From: Caprella mutica
Taxonomy: Eukaryota; Arthropoda; Malacostraca; Amphipoda; Caprellidae
Length of the DNA stretch: 64,000 bases
Direction of reading: 5' to 3'
NCBI GenBank assembly: GCA_947561585.1
Contig: CANNZV010000844.1
Coordinates: 124,001-188,000 of the forward strand
Numbering within the stretch: the first letter of the stretch is position 1; every line of letters starts with the position of its first letter. Shown here one piece after another: positions 35,574 through 47,339 of the stretch. A program made the position numbers and the translations under genes. Below the pieces are notes generated by a model. It did no database searches, was not told where the DNA came from, and saw nothing but the letters and a program-made list of their open reading frames with translations.

Positions 35574-37770
35574 AAACTGAATCACAGTTTATCATTATAT
35601 TTTCATCTAAATTTAATATAATTAAAATTGTATTACAAAATATATCAGAACTCACTGGAACTTTAACCAATCAGAAAAATAAATTATGTTTTTAATTTCA
35701 AATTTAAGTGACAAAAAGAGAGCATTCATTCAGTGAAGGATTTAGCCAAGTTGTTGTCAGTGCATTTTTGTGGTTCACTGTACGATGCCAAGGAGATTAA
35801 AGTAACGCTGAGTGTTCAGTTTTCACGGTTAGAATCATACACAATTGAGGTCATTCATGGAGTATAACTCAAACCAGAGTTGCAAACTGTCTGAAGCACT
35901 CGCCAAACTAGCAGTGAATAGACAACAACCAACCACAGTGCAATCCTCAACTCAAAGTTATTTTATCCTCCATTGTTGAAGTTTTTGATAAGTTTCGAAC
36001 TTGAAAACTTCAGTTGAGCGAAAGTAGAGTGAGGATGCAGCGTCAGAGTTTCAAATCCCCTGGAGGGCCACAAAGTCCTCCCTTCGAGTTCGAATCCCTC
36101 GAAAACTTTTCAATGGCGAAGGTGTATGAATGAACGAATGTTCGATTTGTTTATCACTTGAAATAAGCCTCTTCAAGAAATAGCACATGAAGTAAATCCT
36201 ATTGGGAGATGGAACACGCTACGTTCCCGACGAAATACTTTCGTTGAGAGCGCTCCTAAAGTATCCTCAGTAAACAATCGCCAGATTTTCCAATAGGCAA
36301 CTTATGAAAGGATTAGGTACTCTCGTGAAAGTAGCCTAATGTCTCTGGCAGCAATTAATGTAATGGTGAAGAAAATCACTCTTACTTGTCTCCTTACAGA
36401 AGTTTCCCGATCAAATTTGTCTAATGACTATAGGAGAAATAAAACCCAAAAGACTGACATCCACAGTTTATGAGCAACTAAAGCTCCCAATAATTACTGA
36501 GGAGAAGCTCTCAGGAATGATCAAACAAGCACAGAAGCTCTTTGGCTAATCACCCGCCTTCTCTCTCTCTCTCACTGCTCAGCCAACCAACTAATTTTTG
36601 TGCAATGGTCATCGAAATTGTTTCTTCTGGCCTCCTCTCCAATTTTCAAACAGACACGCCATTTCTCTAATTCCTCACCATATATCTTCTCCTGAAAGAA
36701 TCGATGTGAAGGATAAATAAATCTAGAAGGTTTGTCGATGGGTACAGCTAGTGGTGGAAGAGAGACTTCATCGTGAGGGCTTTGAGTGGCCGAAGCCAAT
36801 TGAACAACTCATCGTAACTTCCCTCTCGTCTAATTGTTATACAATGAAAAAAGAGCAGAGGGACTTTGTGTTCAGTTGGTTAGTTCAGAGAGGAATAAGT
36901 CTGGTAAATGAGGTACGCTTCAATCTACTCCAAAGTTGATTTTATTTCACAACAACAAGAGAGAAGAAGAAGCAAGCCGCTTCACTTTAATCTCCTTGTT
37001 ATTTGGACAAATTTGAAGGAGCTTTGTGTGGTGTTTTTGAAGAAGCAAAACACACTATTACCATTATTATCGGCACAAAAATACCTCAAGATCATTCGAT
37101 CTTAAGAGCTACCGAACTCTAATAAGTCTCTTCTGAACATGGAGTTCCAGTGCATTATTTCAAGAAAGAATTTTGTATCATTAAAGATTGTTTTTCTTTA
37201 TCAAATTATCTGAAGGACACTTTAAAAATAATTCAATTAATTCCATGCACCACAAAGTAAAGCTGGCAAAAAATAACATTTCACATGTCACAGGAAATTA
37301 TTCATAATGACAAACAAAAAGTTGAAAAACACATACATAAACAAATACAAAGAAATGAGACTATCATAAATGTATCTATCATTACCTACCATCAACATCT
37401 ACAGCATTTCAAAACCTCTGTAAACGATGCTAAGTTTAAACTTCTGAAAGCAATTGTGCAATAAACTGGAGGAACAAATGAGATTCGAAAACTTGGATCT
37501 GATGCTCCTTTCAACAGGTCCTGAGAAGAATCTAACAAAACTTGCTTCACATTATTTATGACTTAAACAGGTGGACGGGGTGGCGCGAAGAGAAAGAAAG
37601 ATGAGATCTGGAAGAGACTGCAGTATAGTAACTATATGGATCTAACATGAAGAAATTGGTATACTTTGTCAAATTTTATTGAAGATACCATGACATGAAT
37701 ATAGAGAGTTACATACGTGAAAAATCATGGTGTTATAATATATTCTGATATTATATAAGTTTATGAAATG
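35574..37770. other. No gene recognised
   Basis: Frames at 36572-36799 (minus, 75 codons) and 36751-37105 (plus) overlap and are unrecognised. GTTCGAATCCCTC near 36085 resembles a tRNA B box, but no A box or cloverleaf accompanies it. Confidence 0.5.
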
Positions 37771-37846
37771 TTATGTAAATTGATCTAATACTATGTAAAT
37801 TGATCTAATACTATGTAAATTGATCTAATACTATGTAAATTGATCT
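37771..37846. repeat. 20-bp tandem repeat, about 4 copies
   Basis: Near-perfect units of CTAATACTATGTAAATTGAT. Confidence 0.93.
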
Positions 37847-38521
37847 TATTTTATTTCAACCATAGGTATTATTTTCAAGAATACAAACAAAAAAATTATT
37901 TATTCAACACTGCAATAAAATTCAACAATTCTGATCAAATAAAATTCGATACCAAAAGAATAACAAAACCGTCAATGTAATTTAAAGACTAAAGCAATAA
38001 ACGATATATATATATTAGAATGAAAAGATTCTCATAAATATTTCATATCGAAAGTTCGGCTTAAATTACAGAAATAGAAGCGGGCATAGAAATGACAGAA
38101 ATCGACCGATAGCTCGATTAGTATCAACTCCAAACGAATGATTTTCCCAGTCATTATAGATCTAATTTTTAGTCTCAAAGTCCATGATAAATTGATGTCC
38201 AACTGCCAAAACTTCTCAAATTAATGTAGGAGAAAAGAGAAAAAAACTGCAAGTTCAGCTCTATCTGTTATAGGACTCTAGGTACAAATTAATTCAGAAA
38301 CGTGCTGATAAATAATATAGGGATAGCTTGACCCTAGGATCGGTGTGTTAATCTATCGAATGTGCAAAAAAAAAGGATTACATTTCTATAACTATTAAGC
38401 AATCAAGGACCTTTTAATTCGATATTATTAACCGTATCTAAGACTAAAGGCCTTAAATATGGTTAAGGAAATTCAATTTATATTTTTAATTTTAATGAGG
38501 TATATAATACACTAATATAAC
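37847..38521. other. No feature seen
   Basis: AT-rich, with no open frame above 60 codons. Confidence 0.55.
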
Positions 38522-38747
38522 CACTGTAGAACTACTCTATCATGAAATCCTATGTAGTGTAAATAATCTCGTGATTAATGACGTAGCCTGTATAGTGAAC
38601 AAATTTTCTTTAGTCTGCTATCAGATTTCTAAAACTATTGGGCATTTTAGGGCAGACTAAAGAACATTTGTTCACTATAGAGGCTACTTCCTTACTCAGA
38701 GGACTACATCCACTATAGATGATTTCATTATAGAGAAGCTCTACTTA
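38522..38747. mobile_element. Palindromic pogo-like MITE (CAGTAGAACTCC family), copy 2
   Basis: CACTGTAGAACTACTCTAT on the left mirrors ATAGAGAAGCTCTACTTA on the right. Inner arms match too: TATAGTGAACAAATTTTCTT and TTTAGTCTGC against GCAGACTAAAGAACATTTG. The centre (TTTCTAAAACTATTGGGC) has no extra palindrome. Confidence 0.75.
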
Positions 38748-39010
38748 ATATAAAAAAAATTCTCAGAAGTTACGGTTTCATAGAAACTTTATAAAATTTA
38801 AAGACAATTTTTTCCATTTTCCAGGGAAAACATTACTACCTAGTACAGAGTGAGTAAAATGTTCACGCCACTCCATTCAATACAGCTGAGTGTGACATCG
38901 GTGTGACATCGAGTTATTGAAAAATAATGAATTACTGAGTGAGCCAGAGACATTTTGCACTAATGAGCACCAGGGAACAGAATTAAAAAGGAGGCGAGAG
39001 TGATGCACAA

Positions 39011-39025
39011 AGCGCCCCCTGGTGG
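39011..39025 (-). promoter_or_regulatory. CTCF-like motif, near-perfect core
   Basis: The minus strand reads CCACCAGGGGGCGCT, a near-exact match to the CTCF core consensus. It is 250 bp before the 30-bp array. Immediately beside it, 38996-39008 reads AGAGTGATGCACA, 13 bases identical to the unit of the distant 20-bp array. Confidence 0.45.
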
Positions 39026-39270
39026 TGGGTAGATTCACTCCTTTGCAGGATGATCTTTGAAGAGTTCTGTTTTTAATCCATGAGCAGATATATTCTAACG
39101 AGCATTCACAATTTGTTTATATTACCATTGAAATGAAGCATTTAGAATTAGAACAGAGGACCTCGAAAGTGCAATGGTGGCAAATTGAAGTCTCTAATTA
39201 TAAGTCTTTAGATCTCCTAAATTACAGTTACTAAATCTCGATTTATAGTTTGTGATTGGGGAGAGAAATA

Positions 39271-40080
39271 AATACGAACGGTTCCATCGGCAAAGAAATG
39301 CGTCACAGAGCATTCAGCGATAGAGATATGCGTCACATAGCATTCAGCGATAGAGATATGCGTCACATAGCATTCAGCGATAGAGATATGCGTCACATAG
39401 CATTCAGCGATAGAGATATGCGTCACATAGCATTCAGCGATAGAGAAATGCGTCACATAGCATTCAGCGATAGAGAAATGCGTCACATAGCATTCAGCAA
39501 TAGAGAAATGCGTCAAATAGCATTCAGCGATAGAGATATGCGTCACATAGCATTCAGCGAGAGAGAATTGCGTCACATAGCATTCAGCGAGAGAGAATTG
39601 CGTCACATAGCATTCATTGGCAAAGAAATGCGTCACATAGCATTCATTGGCAAAGAATTGCGTCACATAGCATTCATTGGCAAAGAATTGCGTCATATAG
39701 CATTCATTGGCAAAGAATTGCGTCATATAGCATTCATTGGCAAAGAATTGCGTCATATAGCATTCATTGGCAAAGAATTGCGTCACATAGCTCTCAACGG
39801 CAGAGAAATGCGTCACATAGCATTCATTGGCAAAGAATTGCGTCACATAGCTCTCAACGGCAAAGAAATGCGTCACATAGCTCTCAACGGCAGAGAATTG
39901 CGTCACATAGCATTCATTGGCAAAGAATTGCGTCACATAGCTCTCAACGGCAGAGAATTGCGTCACATAGCATTCATTGGCAAAGAATTGCGTCACATAG
40001 CTCTCAACGGCAGAGAATTGCGTCACATAGCATTCATTGGCAAAGAATTGCGTCACATAGCTCTCAACGACTGAGAAATG
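39271..40080. repeat. 30-bp minisatellite with higher-order structure, about 27 copies
   Basis: Every unit starts CGTCACATAG or a close variant and is exactly 30 bp. Three unit types occupy successive zones: type A (CATTCAGCGATAGAGATATG) from 39301 to about 39600, type B (CATTCATTGGCAAAGAATTG) from 39601 to 39780, then type C (CTCTCAACGGCAGAGAATTG) alternating with B to the end, giving a 60-bp B-C dimer repeated at least three times. Both strands are open for about 270-310 codons, because 30 is divisible by three. Simultaneous openness, repeat purity and lack of any other exon feature argue against a gene. Confidence 0.95.
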
Positions 40081-40557
40081 CCTCATGGTATTATAATATG
40101 CGCAATGGCATTTCATATCATGCCCTGGCATGAAAATATGCCACAGCACACATTAAAGAAATGAGTTTTTACATTATCTGGTAAATGCTAAATTAAAAAG
40201 AAAATTTCTACATAGCACATACTCTCATAAGTATTTTCCAAGTCCACTTAAAAGTTCGCTGGCACAGTTCACAAACGTAGAGGAACACATAACTGTCAAA
40301 TGAATGCATGCATATAACAGTGAATTCAAACACTGGAATGATCCCAATCCAGGTCATACAACATATTGAGCAAAATAAGATTTCATCAGCACTGTGGTCT
40401 CCATAATGAAATTGTGAAGGCTTTTTCTCGGAGCATTTGATCCCAAATTACATTTAACCGAACCTCTCTTTGAATGGAGCACTTTGTCACATTCCACCAT
40501 AACAGTCCGTATCTGGAGATTCTCCATTGCAGTCATGCCATTGATATAGGTGATCAG
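40081..40557. other. No gene recognised
   Basis: 40106-40140 repeats a short ATG/CAT motif (GGCATTTCATATCATGCC). A 74-codon minus frame at 40354-40578 is unrecognised and runs into the hAT-like MITE. Confidence 0.5.
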
Positions 40558-40704
40558 TAGGGTTGTGACAATATGCATTTGAAATCATAGATCCTGAAAA
40601 TATTATAGACGGATTGAATTAAAGAGTATTGAATCGTTCTAAACCAGCGGTATATAGTATTCGATAGCATTTTATGATTTCAAATGCTTATTGTCACAAC
40701 CCTT
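40558..40704. mobile_element. hAT-like MITE, copy 2 (shortened)
   Basis: TAGGGTTGTGACAATATGCA on the left mirrors GCTTATTGTCACAACCCTT on the right. The 8-bp flanks GTGATCAG and GTTATGAG agree at 6 of 8 positions. At 147 bp it is about 35 bp shorter than the other two copies; the right inner arm is deleted. Confidence 0.75.
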
Positions 40705-40747
40705 GTTATGAGAGTTAGTAGATTAAATCCAGGGAATAAAAAGAACA

Positions 40748-40926
40748 GGCACTCGTAGATTGCGTACCTTCGACGACGCTACATTTTTGTTCATTTTGAC
40801 CTTTTCGTGACCTTGACCTTTGACCTGATTGCTCCCGAGATCTACTCAAATGGTTCTTGGATAATAATAACAAGATTAACAATAAATTCCCATCAAAACA
40901 TAATCTTCTGCAGTTTTGCAGAGGTA
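40748..40926. mobile_element. AGGTCA-bearing dispersed repeat, copy 2 (short)
   Basis: Starts GGCACTCGTAGATTGCGTAC and ends CTTCTGCAGTTTTGCAGAGG. Only part of one internal unit remains. TGACCTTGACCTTTGACCT is intact at 40808-40826. Confidence 0.7.
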
Positions 40927-41690
40927 AAAAGAAGCATGAAATTAAAAAGAATTACGAAATGAAAGAGAAACGTTAAAAAGAGATAAAGAAACGAGATAGA
41001 AAAAATGCAAAAGTAAAAGAGACTGACAAGAGAACTTTGTCAAAATATTAAAGGAATTTTATTTTGCTAATTGAAAAGCAGTACTCGAGATAAAAAATAC
41101 TGGTTAAAAAAAATCACAATATTGTCAGTGATTTAAGTAGCTATATAATAAAAACAAGGAATTAAATTTCATTAAATCTATATCTATCATTTCATACGAC
41201 TTAAAATAAATACCAATAAATACTAGTGCGATCTAATCAAAAATATTAAAAATCTTTGATTATCATCTTGTTAAAAACGCTGATATAGTTTATAGTTAAG
41301 TAAATTAAACATGTTTGAAAATGCTATTAATAAATGTAATTCACAATACAACCAAGTGTATAAACACAAAAAGCAAACTCGCTTTAACTATAAAAAAAAC
41401 ACTCGCCTGGAACGTCAAAGAACCAATATAAAATGAGGTCATTTTACTTGATATTAGTCCCTTGTCTCTTGGAATCGGTAATATCTTGGAATTAGAGAGA
41501 GAGACTCCAGAGAAAGTTCTGTTAATCAAGTAAGAAGAAATGCTGAACTTTGCAAAAGGTTGCTCTCAATTAGTTACATTTGGGAGTGTCTGTGACCATC
41601 TAAAACAAATTCGGAGAGAAATGTTGCTACGAGATGCGATCGATAGCGTCAAACTGAACTGTCTTGTAGGTTAGTTACAACTAGATGACT
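40927..41690. other. No feature seen
   Basis: AT-rich; a 62-codon minus frame at 41341-41529 is unrecognised. Confidence 0.55.
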
Positions 41691-41915
41691 GGCACTAGTA
41701 GAGTTCATACCTTCGCCGCCGCTTACAAAATGACCTTGACCATCCAATCAATTGCCTTGAGTTATAAATGACCTTGATCTTGACCTTTCACCCGTTCACT
41801 CCCAAAATCTAATACTGTTTCCTAGATAATGGCCAATCGTCATACCAAATACCAGGCATTTTGGTTGAAATAGTTAATTCATTTGTGGTAATTATTAAAG
41901 TTCTCTAATAGATGC
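41691..41915. mobile_element. AGGTCA-bearing dispersed repeat, copy 3
   Basis: Starts GGCACTAGTAGAGTTCATAC then CTTCGCCGCCGCTTA. The receptor-like motif is degraded here (TGACCTTGATCTTGACC at 41769-41785). The 3' end is lost. Confidence 0.65.
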
Positions 41916-41948
41916 CAACATAATTTAGATAGGATTTTTTTTTATTAT

Positions 41949-42420
41949 AGAAGGGGTTAACGTCTGCATAGAAACCAAAACCCATATCACTGACGTCAAA
42001 AGGAAATTAATTACAAGGGACTGAAAGAAGCAGTCAGAAAGAAAGTGGGTCCGTGAAAAAATTCACCTATCACCAGTCAGTGACAATGCTCATGAGTGCA
42101 GAAAAGCTACTCCGTGAATAGTGTCACTTTGCAAGGAATGTGACGAAAAGGGACACAAGCAAAGGTGGCTGCATTCTCGGATAGAAGAGGAAAATGAAGA
42201 GGTGATAGTAAATGAAGCCTACCTAACACAAAATATAAAACCTAGTAGTTGAAGAGCATAACCTATCCTTTAAAACTGCAAGTAGAATTTAAAAAATGAT
42301 AAACATGGTTAAAATTAAAAAGACAATACATAATCCAAATTACAACAGTTCGAGGCCCAAGGGACGCCACCTCCTTCCTTCCATTCACCACAGACAGCTT
42401 CAGGATAGAGTCCCCTGGGG
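41949..42420. repeat. Dispersed repeat family A, copy 2 (most continuous)
   Basis: Begins near AAGGGGTTAACGTCTGCATA and runs to CAGGATAGAGTCCCCTG, matching both blocks of copy 1. A T-run with TTTTTATTATAGA precedes it, as before the fragment near 49005, so the family may start further upstream. Confidence 0.7.
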
Positions 42421-42741
42421 GTAATTTAAATATGATATGATTTAAACATAAAAATAAAAGTAATGTTGTTGTTCATAGAAGTTTTTTTTTATTAAAATGT
42501 TTTATTAATTTAAGAGATAATAATCTCAATTGATAATTTCGTAAATATGCAAAATCAATGATACCACTCTACGATGGTACTCTTGTTATTGAAATTTAAA
42601 TGGATATAACGATATGAAAGATATAAACAAATACATTTAAAAATATTTAAATATAAAAATATCAATCAAGATTTAATAGATATCCAAGTTATTTAATTCT
42701 TTAAATAACTACAGGTTTGATATCTTTTAAGAGTAGGTGAC
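42421..42741. other. No feature seen
   Basis: AT-rich gap between family A copy 2 and the next AGGTCA repeat. Confidence 0.55.
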
Positions 42742-43040
42742 GGGCACTCGTAGAGAGCATACCTTCGCCGCCGCTTATAAGTGATCTTGACCGTTAACCT
42801 GTTCACTCCCAAAATCTGATCAACTGGTTCCTGGATGTTGACCAATCGTCCCACCACATTTAAAGCAATTTGGTTAAACACTTTTTGAGTTATTGAGTTT
42901 TGAATGACCTTGACCTTTGACCGAATCACTCTCAAAATCATACCAGATGGTTCCTGGATAATGACCAATCGTCCCACCAAATTTAAGGCAATTTGGTTGA
43001 ATTACTTTTGAGTTATGCAAATAACAGATGACACATAAAT
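42742..43040. mobile_element. AGGTCA-bearing dispersed repeat, copy 4
   Basis: Starts GGGCACTCGTAGAGAGCATA. The two internal units are both clear: GACCAATCGTCCCACCA occurs twice, about 125 bp apart. TGACCTTGACCTTTGACC lies at 42905-42922. The minus-strand open frame over it (42693-42980) simply reads the dimer. Confidence 0.75.
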
Positions 43041-43788
43041 TGATAAAAGACGAGTAATCTTCCAAGTATGGATAAAATTAGAATAATCGAAAATAGTAAC
43101 TTCAGACAATATAAATAATTATTCTAAAATTCAAAAGTCAGTCAACAGCTCTATATTTTGATGTATCGCAAGTATCGAAAGAAAAACCGCTACCTCTTTT
43201 GAGGTTGCTATCATTTATATGATGAGATAGAGGCCTGATCAAAAGAACCCAATTAGAAGGAAGATCACATTGGTAATGTGATCACGCAGAGGGGGGGAGA
43301 GAGGGGGGTCTGTGTGGCTTCATCAGGGAGATTCGAAGGAAAAGACAAATAATGGAGTGATTGTACAACAGGACTAATCGGGTACAATATGTCACGATTG
43401 GAAGGGAGGGAAACAACTCTAGTGGGGAAACTAGGAGATATTACTTAGCTACAGCTGATGAAGTCATTGTAGTACCTACTGATTCTGTTAACGAATAGAA
43501 TTCTATTTAAAAAGTTATTGTTTTAAGATATTCCTTTATTATAATGACTATGGTAGAACTGAAACAAAAAAATAAGTAGAAAATTTGATTTTGTGACAGT
43601 ATTACCGATTCATCAATCTATATTAATCTTTTTAATTGTATTGTTTTGATTTATAATTCAAGTTATTAAATGTATTTGGAATGAATGAAGCCCCTCCCTC
43701 TATTTCTATTCCTTTTTTATTCTCTGTATCCTAACTTCACCACATTATATGATGAAAGTCAGCTGATAGGCAGCCCAGTAATTAACGG
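43041..43788. other. No gene recognised; one perfect hairpin
   Basis: GATCACATT-GGT-AATGTGATC at 43263-43283 is a perfect 9-bp stem, followed at once by a purine run rich in G (43286-43309). Confidence 0.6.
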
Positions 43789-44954
43789 AATGCAGGTGCA
43801 AGCGTTAGGACAATGCAGGTGCAAGCGTTAGGACAATGCAGGTGCAAGCGTTAGGACAATGCAGGTGCAAGCGTTAGGACAATGCAGGTGCAAGCGTTAG
43901 GACAATGCAGGTGAGAGCGTTAGGACAATGCAGGGGCTAGCGTTAGGACAATGCAGGTGCAAGCGTTAGGACAATGCAGGTGCAAGCGTTAGGACAATGC
44001 AGGTGCAAGCGTTAGGACAATGCAGGTGAGAGCGTTAGGACAATGCAGGTGCAAGCGTTAGGACAATGCAGGTGCAAGCGTTAGGACAATGCAGGTGCAA
44101 GCGTTAGGACAATGCAGGTGCAAGCGTTAGGACAATGCAGGTGAGAGCGTTAGGACAATGCAGGTGCTAGCGTTAGGACAATGCAGGTGCAAGCGTTAGG
44201 ACAATGCAGGTGCAAGCGTTAGGACAATGCAGGTGCAAGAGTTAGGACAATGCAGGTGCAAGAGTTAGGGCAATGCAGGTGCAAGCGTTAGGACAATGCA
44301 GGTGCAAGCGTTAGGACAATGCAGGTGCAAGCGTTAGGACAATGCAGGTGCAAGAGTTAGGACAATGCAGGTGCAAGCGTTAGGACAATGCAGGTGCAAG
44401 AGTTAGGACAATGCAGGTGCAAGCGTTAGGACAATGCAGGTGCAAGCGTTAGAGCAATGCAGGTGCAAGCGTTATGGCAATGCAGGTGCAAGCGTTATGG
44501 CAATGCTGGTGCAAGTGTTAGGACAATGCAGGTGCAAGAGTTAGGACAATGCAGGTGCAAGCGTTATGGCAATGCAGGTGCAAGTGTTAGGACAATGCAG
44601 GTGCAAGAGTTAGGACAATGCAGGTGCAAGCGTTATGGCAATGCAGGTGCAAGTGTTAGGACAATGCAGGTGCAAGTGTTAGGACAATGCAGGTGCAAGA
44701 GTTAGGACAATGCAGGTGCAAGCGTTATGGCAATGCAGGTGCAAGCGTTAGGACAATGCAGGTGCAAGCGTTAGGACAATGCAGGTGCAAGCGTTATGGC
44801 AATGCAGGTGCAAGTGTTAGGGCAATGCAGGTGCAAGTGTTATGGCAATGCAGGTGCAAGCGTTAGAGCAATGCAGGTGCAAGCGTTAGAGCAATGCAGG
44901 TGCAAGCGTTAGAGCAATGCAGGTGCAAGCGTTAGAGCAATGCAGGTGCAAGCG
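43789..44954. repeat. 23-bp minisatellite, about 50 copies
   Basis: Units start AATGCAGGTGCAAGCGTTAG and are 23 bp, in register for 1166 bp. Variants include GTGAGAGCG, GTGCTAGCG, GCAAGTGTTAGG, GCAAGAGTTAGG and GCGTTATGG. At 44490-44730 a three-unit order (GCGTTATGG, GTGTTAGGA, GAGTTAGGA; 69 bp) is repeated. The last units carry GCGTTAGAGC. An 82-codon frame at 44457-44705 is a by-product of the 69-bp period. Confidence 0.96.
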
Positions 44955-44981
44955 AACTGAACTGTGTAATAATAACAATTT

Positions 44982-45047
44982 CTATATAGTTTTTTTCTTA
45001 TATGACCGAAGATGTAGTACTGACCGATAATTCGTAACTTACCCTAC
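44982..45047. mobile_element. Right half of palindromic MITE (TAGGGAAAATTACGAATT family)
   Basis: CTATATAGTTTTTTTCTTAT then ATGACCGAAGATG, and at the end TGACCGATAATTCGTAACTT. It matches the right arms at 5679-5747 and 53880-53949. The left arm is absent; the 23-bp array ends about 27 bp before the break. Confidence 0.7.
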
Positions 45048-46861
45048 TGGGTGAATTCTGCTACATGTGACTTTACGTATTTTTAATCACTTACCTTATA
45101 ACTTTGCTATTTTGGATTGAAGTAGAATTGCAAATAGCTTATCAATTCATTTTTTATACAATATTATTTTCATATTTTTAGAATAAATTTAAATCTACAC
45201 GTATTCTACATTATGAAGAATACTAAGAGTTTGTCATAGTAACAGGCAATGACTAAATAAATATAAATGTTTTAAAATAATAGTGCATTTTATATGCCAA
45301 GAATAAAGAACCAGAAATCAAACTCAATAGTACATACAATATGTAATATACATTTCTTTGAAAGTTTTAGATAACTTTTGAGTGGATAATGCTTCTATCA
45401 AAACAATTGTTCTATTCTGTACAGAAAACAATTGCTCTGATTTTGACATTGAACATATCAATACAACTTTTATAATGGATTTTGAACTGAAGAAATAGAG
45501 CAAGAGGTATAAATTGGCAGTTTAATGTTTTAGTTGCAATGAAAACTCTTTCTAAAATGACCAGAGTGCAATTCTGCATGTCTATGCAATTTAGGGGCAT
45601 AGAAAGTGCGAATAAGTTGCTGAAAATTAAGCTATGTGAAATGATAGATAAATAATATAGTACTTACATATTATATTAGTCCTGAGAGTGTTTCGTTTTT
45701 CTTTCTTGTTCGATGTTTAAAATATTTCAATATGCGAGTTCTTTCACTACTTCAAAGTTTTCAAAAATTGAAACGGGAACACTTTATTTAAATTACAAAA
45801 ACTGTTCCATTAACTTTCCTCCACTTAGCATTATTGTTATTCCATGAAGAAATCAAATGTAGGGTAACATAGTTTCAAATTTCAATACCTAACTATATTT
45901 CGAAATTCACTTTATTACTTACTTCACTGAAAATAATAGATACAATTTAAATATGTAAACTCTTCATCCGATAATACATTATCAAATTAAAATTCATTAA
46001 CTAAAGAAAGTTGTAGGCTGTGGTATAAAACACATTTTTAAATTCTCTGTGTACCTAGTTCCTGTTGCATCGGAAGCAGAACACCTCACCAAGCCATCAT
46101 TATTGATGAGCAAACTTGAATCAATTAAGCACATAATGTTAGTTTTACAAGTTTGATACACTGTGAAATTAGCCAGTCAAGAAGTTCCGAAAACTCCTCC
46201 AGCTAGCTAGGAGGAGAATCTGATTGATAGAGCGATACCTAATGAGCGGAGCTGGAACTTTGGATTGCCCATTTTCAGACTCACTTGCAGTAGCTATTAG
46301 GTAACCAAAAATAGAAGAAGACGTTTGGTAAATCTCATAAATCGTCATTCCTGGTCAACCAAAAAAATAGAAATATATGTGAACTTTACTAAAAAATTAT
46401 CTAGAAGACATTTCCTATTTTACTTCTGAGCTACCTATTAAACAAAATGAGGCCTTAAATAATAAAATGCAATATTTCTTAGGATACCAAGTCTTTCATA
46501 AAAAATCTATTTGAAAACCATAAGTAAATACAGCGTTATACTAATAGTCATTTGAATTCTATTTCCGAAACCACTAGAGTAAAGCCGTTCTAACTTGGTT
46601 TATCAGCCAAATATTCCTATGTTATTCGTACAGGATAAAAAAAAGAGTTTCATTAACACCTGTATAGCTAGCTGACTATTTACCTAATCTTGGCAAATGA
46701 TAATTCGATATTTGAATACCTAATATAATTTCGTAGAAACTCATACTTTTGAATATACTTATTCCCTATCTATTTAATGAAGGATTAAGAACTTCAAGAA
46801 AACTCCTATTTTCATTGAAAGTATTCAAACATTATAGCTAGATAATTTGTATGAAACTGTA
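45048..46861. other. No gene recognised
   Basis: AT-rich; a 62-codon minus frame at 45412-45600 is unrecognised. No array or hairpin was seen. Confidence 0.55.
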
Positions 46862-46930
46862 ATGTAGTTTTTTAATCCAATAATTTGTATTGCTGCACTT
46901 TTCATGATCGTATAGTTACCTGGTAGATGG
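46862..46930 (+). repeat. Duplicated segment, direct copy
   Basis: TGTATTGCTGCACTTTTCATG with ACCTGG following aligns with 48393-48467 (TGTATTGCACACTTCATG, then ACCTGG). Confidence 0.55.
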
Positions 46931-47024
46931 GTTATATCAGATCTTCCCTGTTTCGGTGATATTTTCCACTTATACATCACTACTGATATAGAGTATAAAG
47001 GAGAGTGCTGGGGGGAGAAGGTGT

Positions 47025-47062
47025 GCAGTACAACAAACTAGCGGATATAACAAACTATATTA
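47025..47062 (-). repeat. Duplicated segment, inverted copy
   Basis: GTACAACAAACTAGCGGATA then TAACAAACTA is the near-exact reverse complement of 48397-48430. The two copies face each other across about 1.35 kb. Confidence 0.7.
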
Positions 47063-47339
47063 CTGCCACTTATGTTGAAATTCTCCAAAATGAGAAGAAA
47101 TTTCAAGCTTTGTGTTTTATCAGCAATAGATGGGAAATAAATAACTTTAAGCCCTCTAGTTCAAAAAGTATTAGTGTCTACAAAAAGGGTTTAGATTTTC
47201 GAATTTTTTGGACAAATAGACATAAGAATACAACAATTAAAAATAGTGGTACGCTCCGAACCAGGAAAGATTCTATTAATATAGAAATTATATACTAACC
47301 ACTATATAAGTGGTTGAATCACTTCATAGAAAATTAAAC

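Noticed and set aside
36052..36100. tRNA B-box-like GTTCGAATCCC
   Set aside because: No A box at the right distance and no cloverleaf on either strand. The same applies to GGGTTCGAAT at 51290.
39217..40149. 270- and 310-codon open frames on opposite strands
   Set aside because: Both come from the 30-bp tandem unit; no domain, no splice sites, no non-repeat coding sequence.
43789..44954. Telomere-like TTAGG in every unit
   Set aside because: TTAGG occurs once per 23 bp within a longer unit; it is not a (TTAGG)n array.
43789..44954. CRISPR-like array
   Set aside because: Units are contiguous without unique spacers, and the DNA is eukaryotic in character; the same holds for the other arrays.
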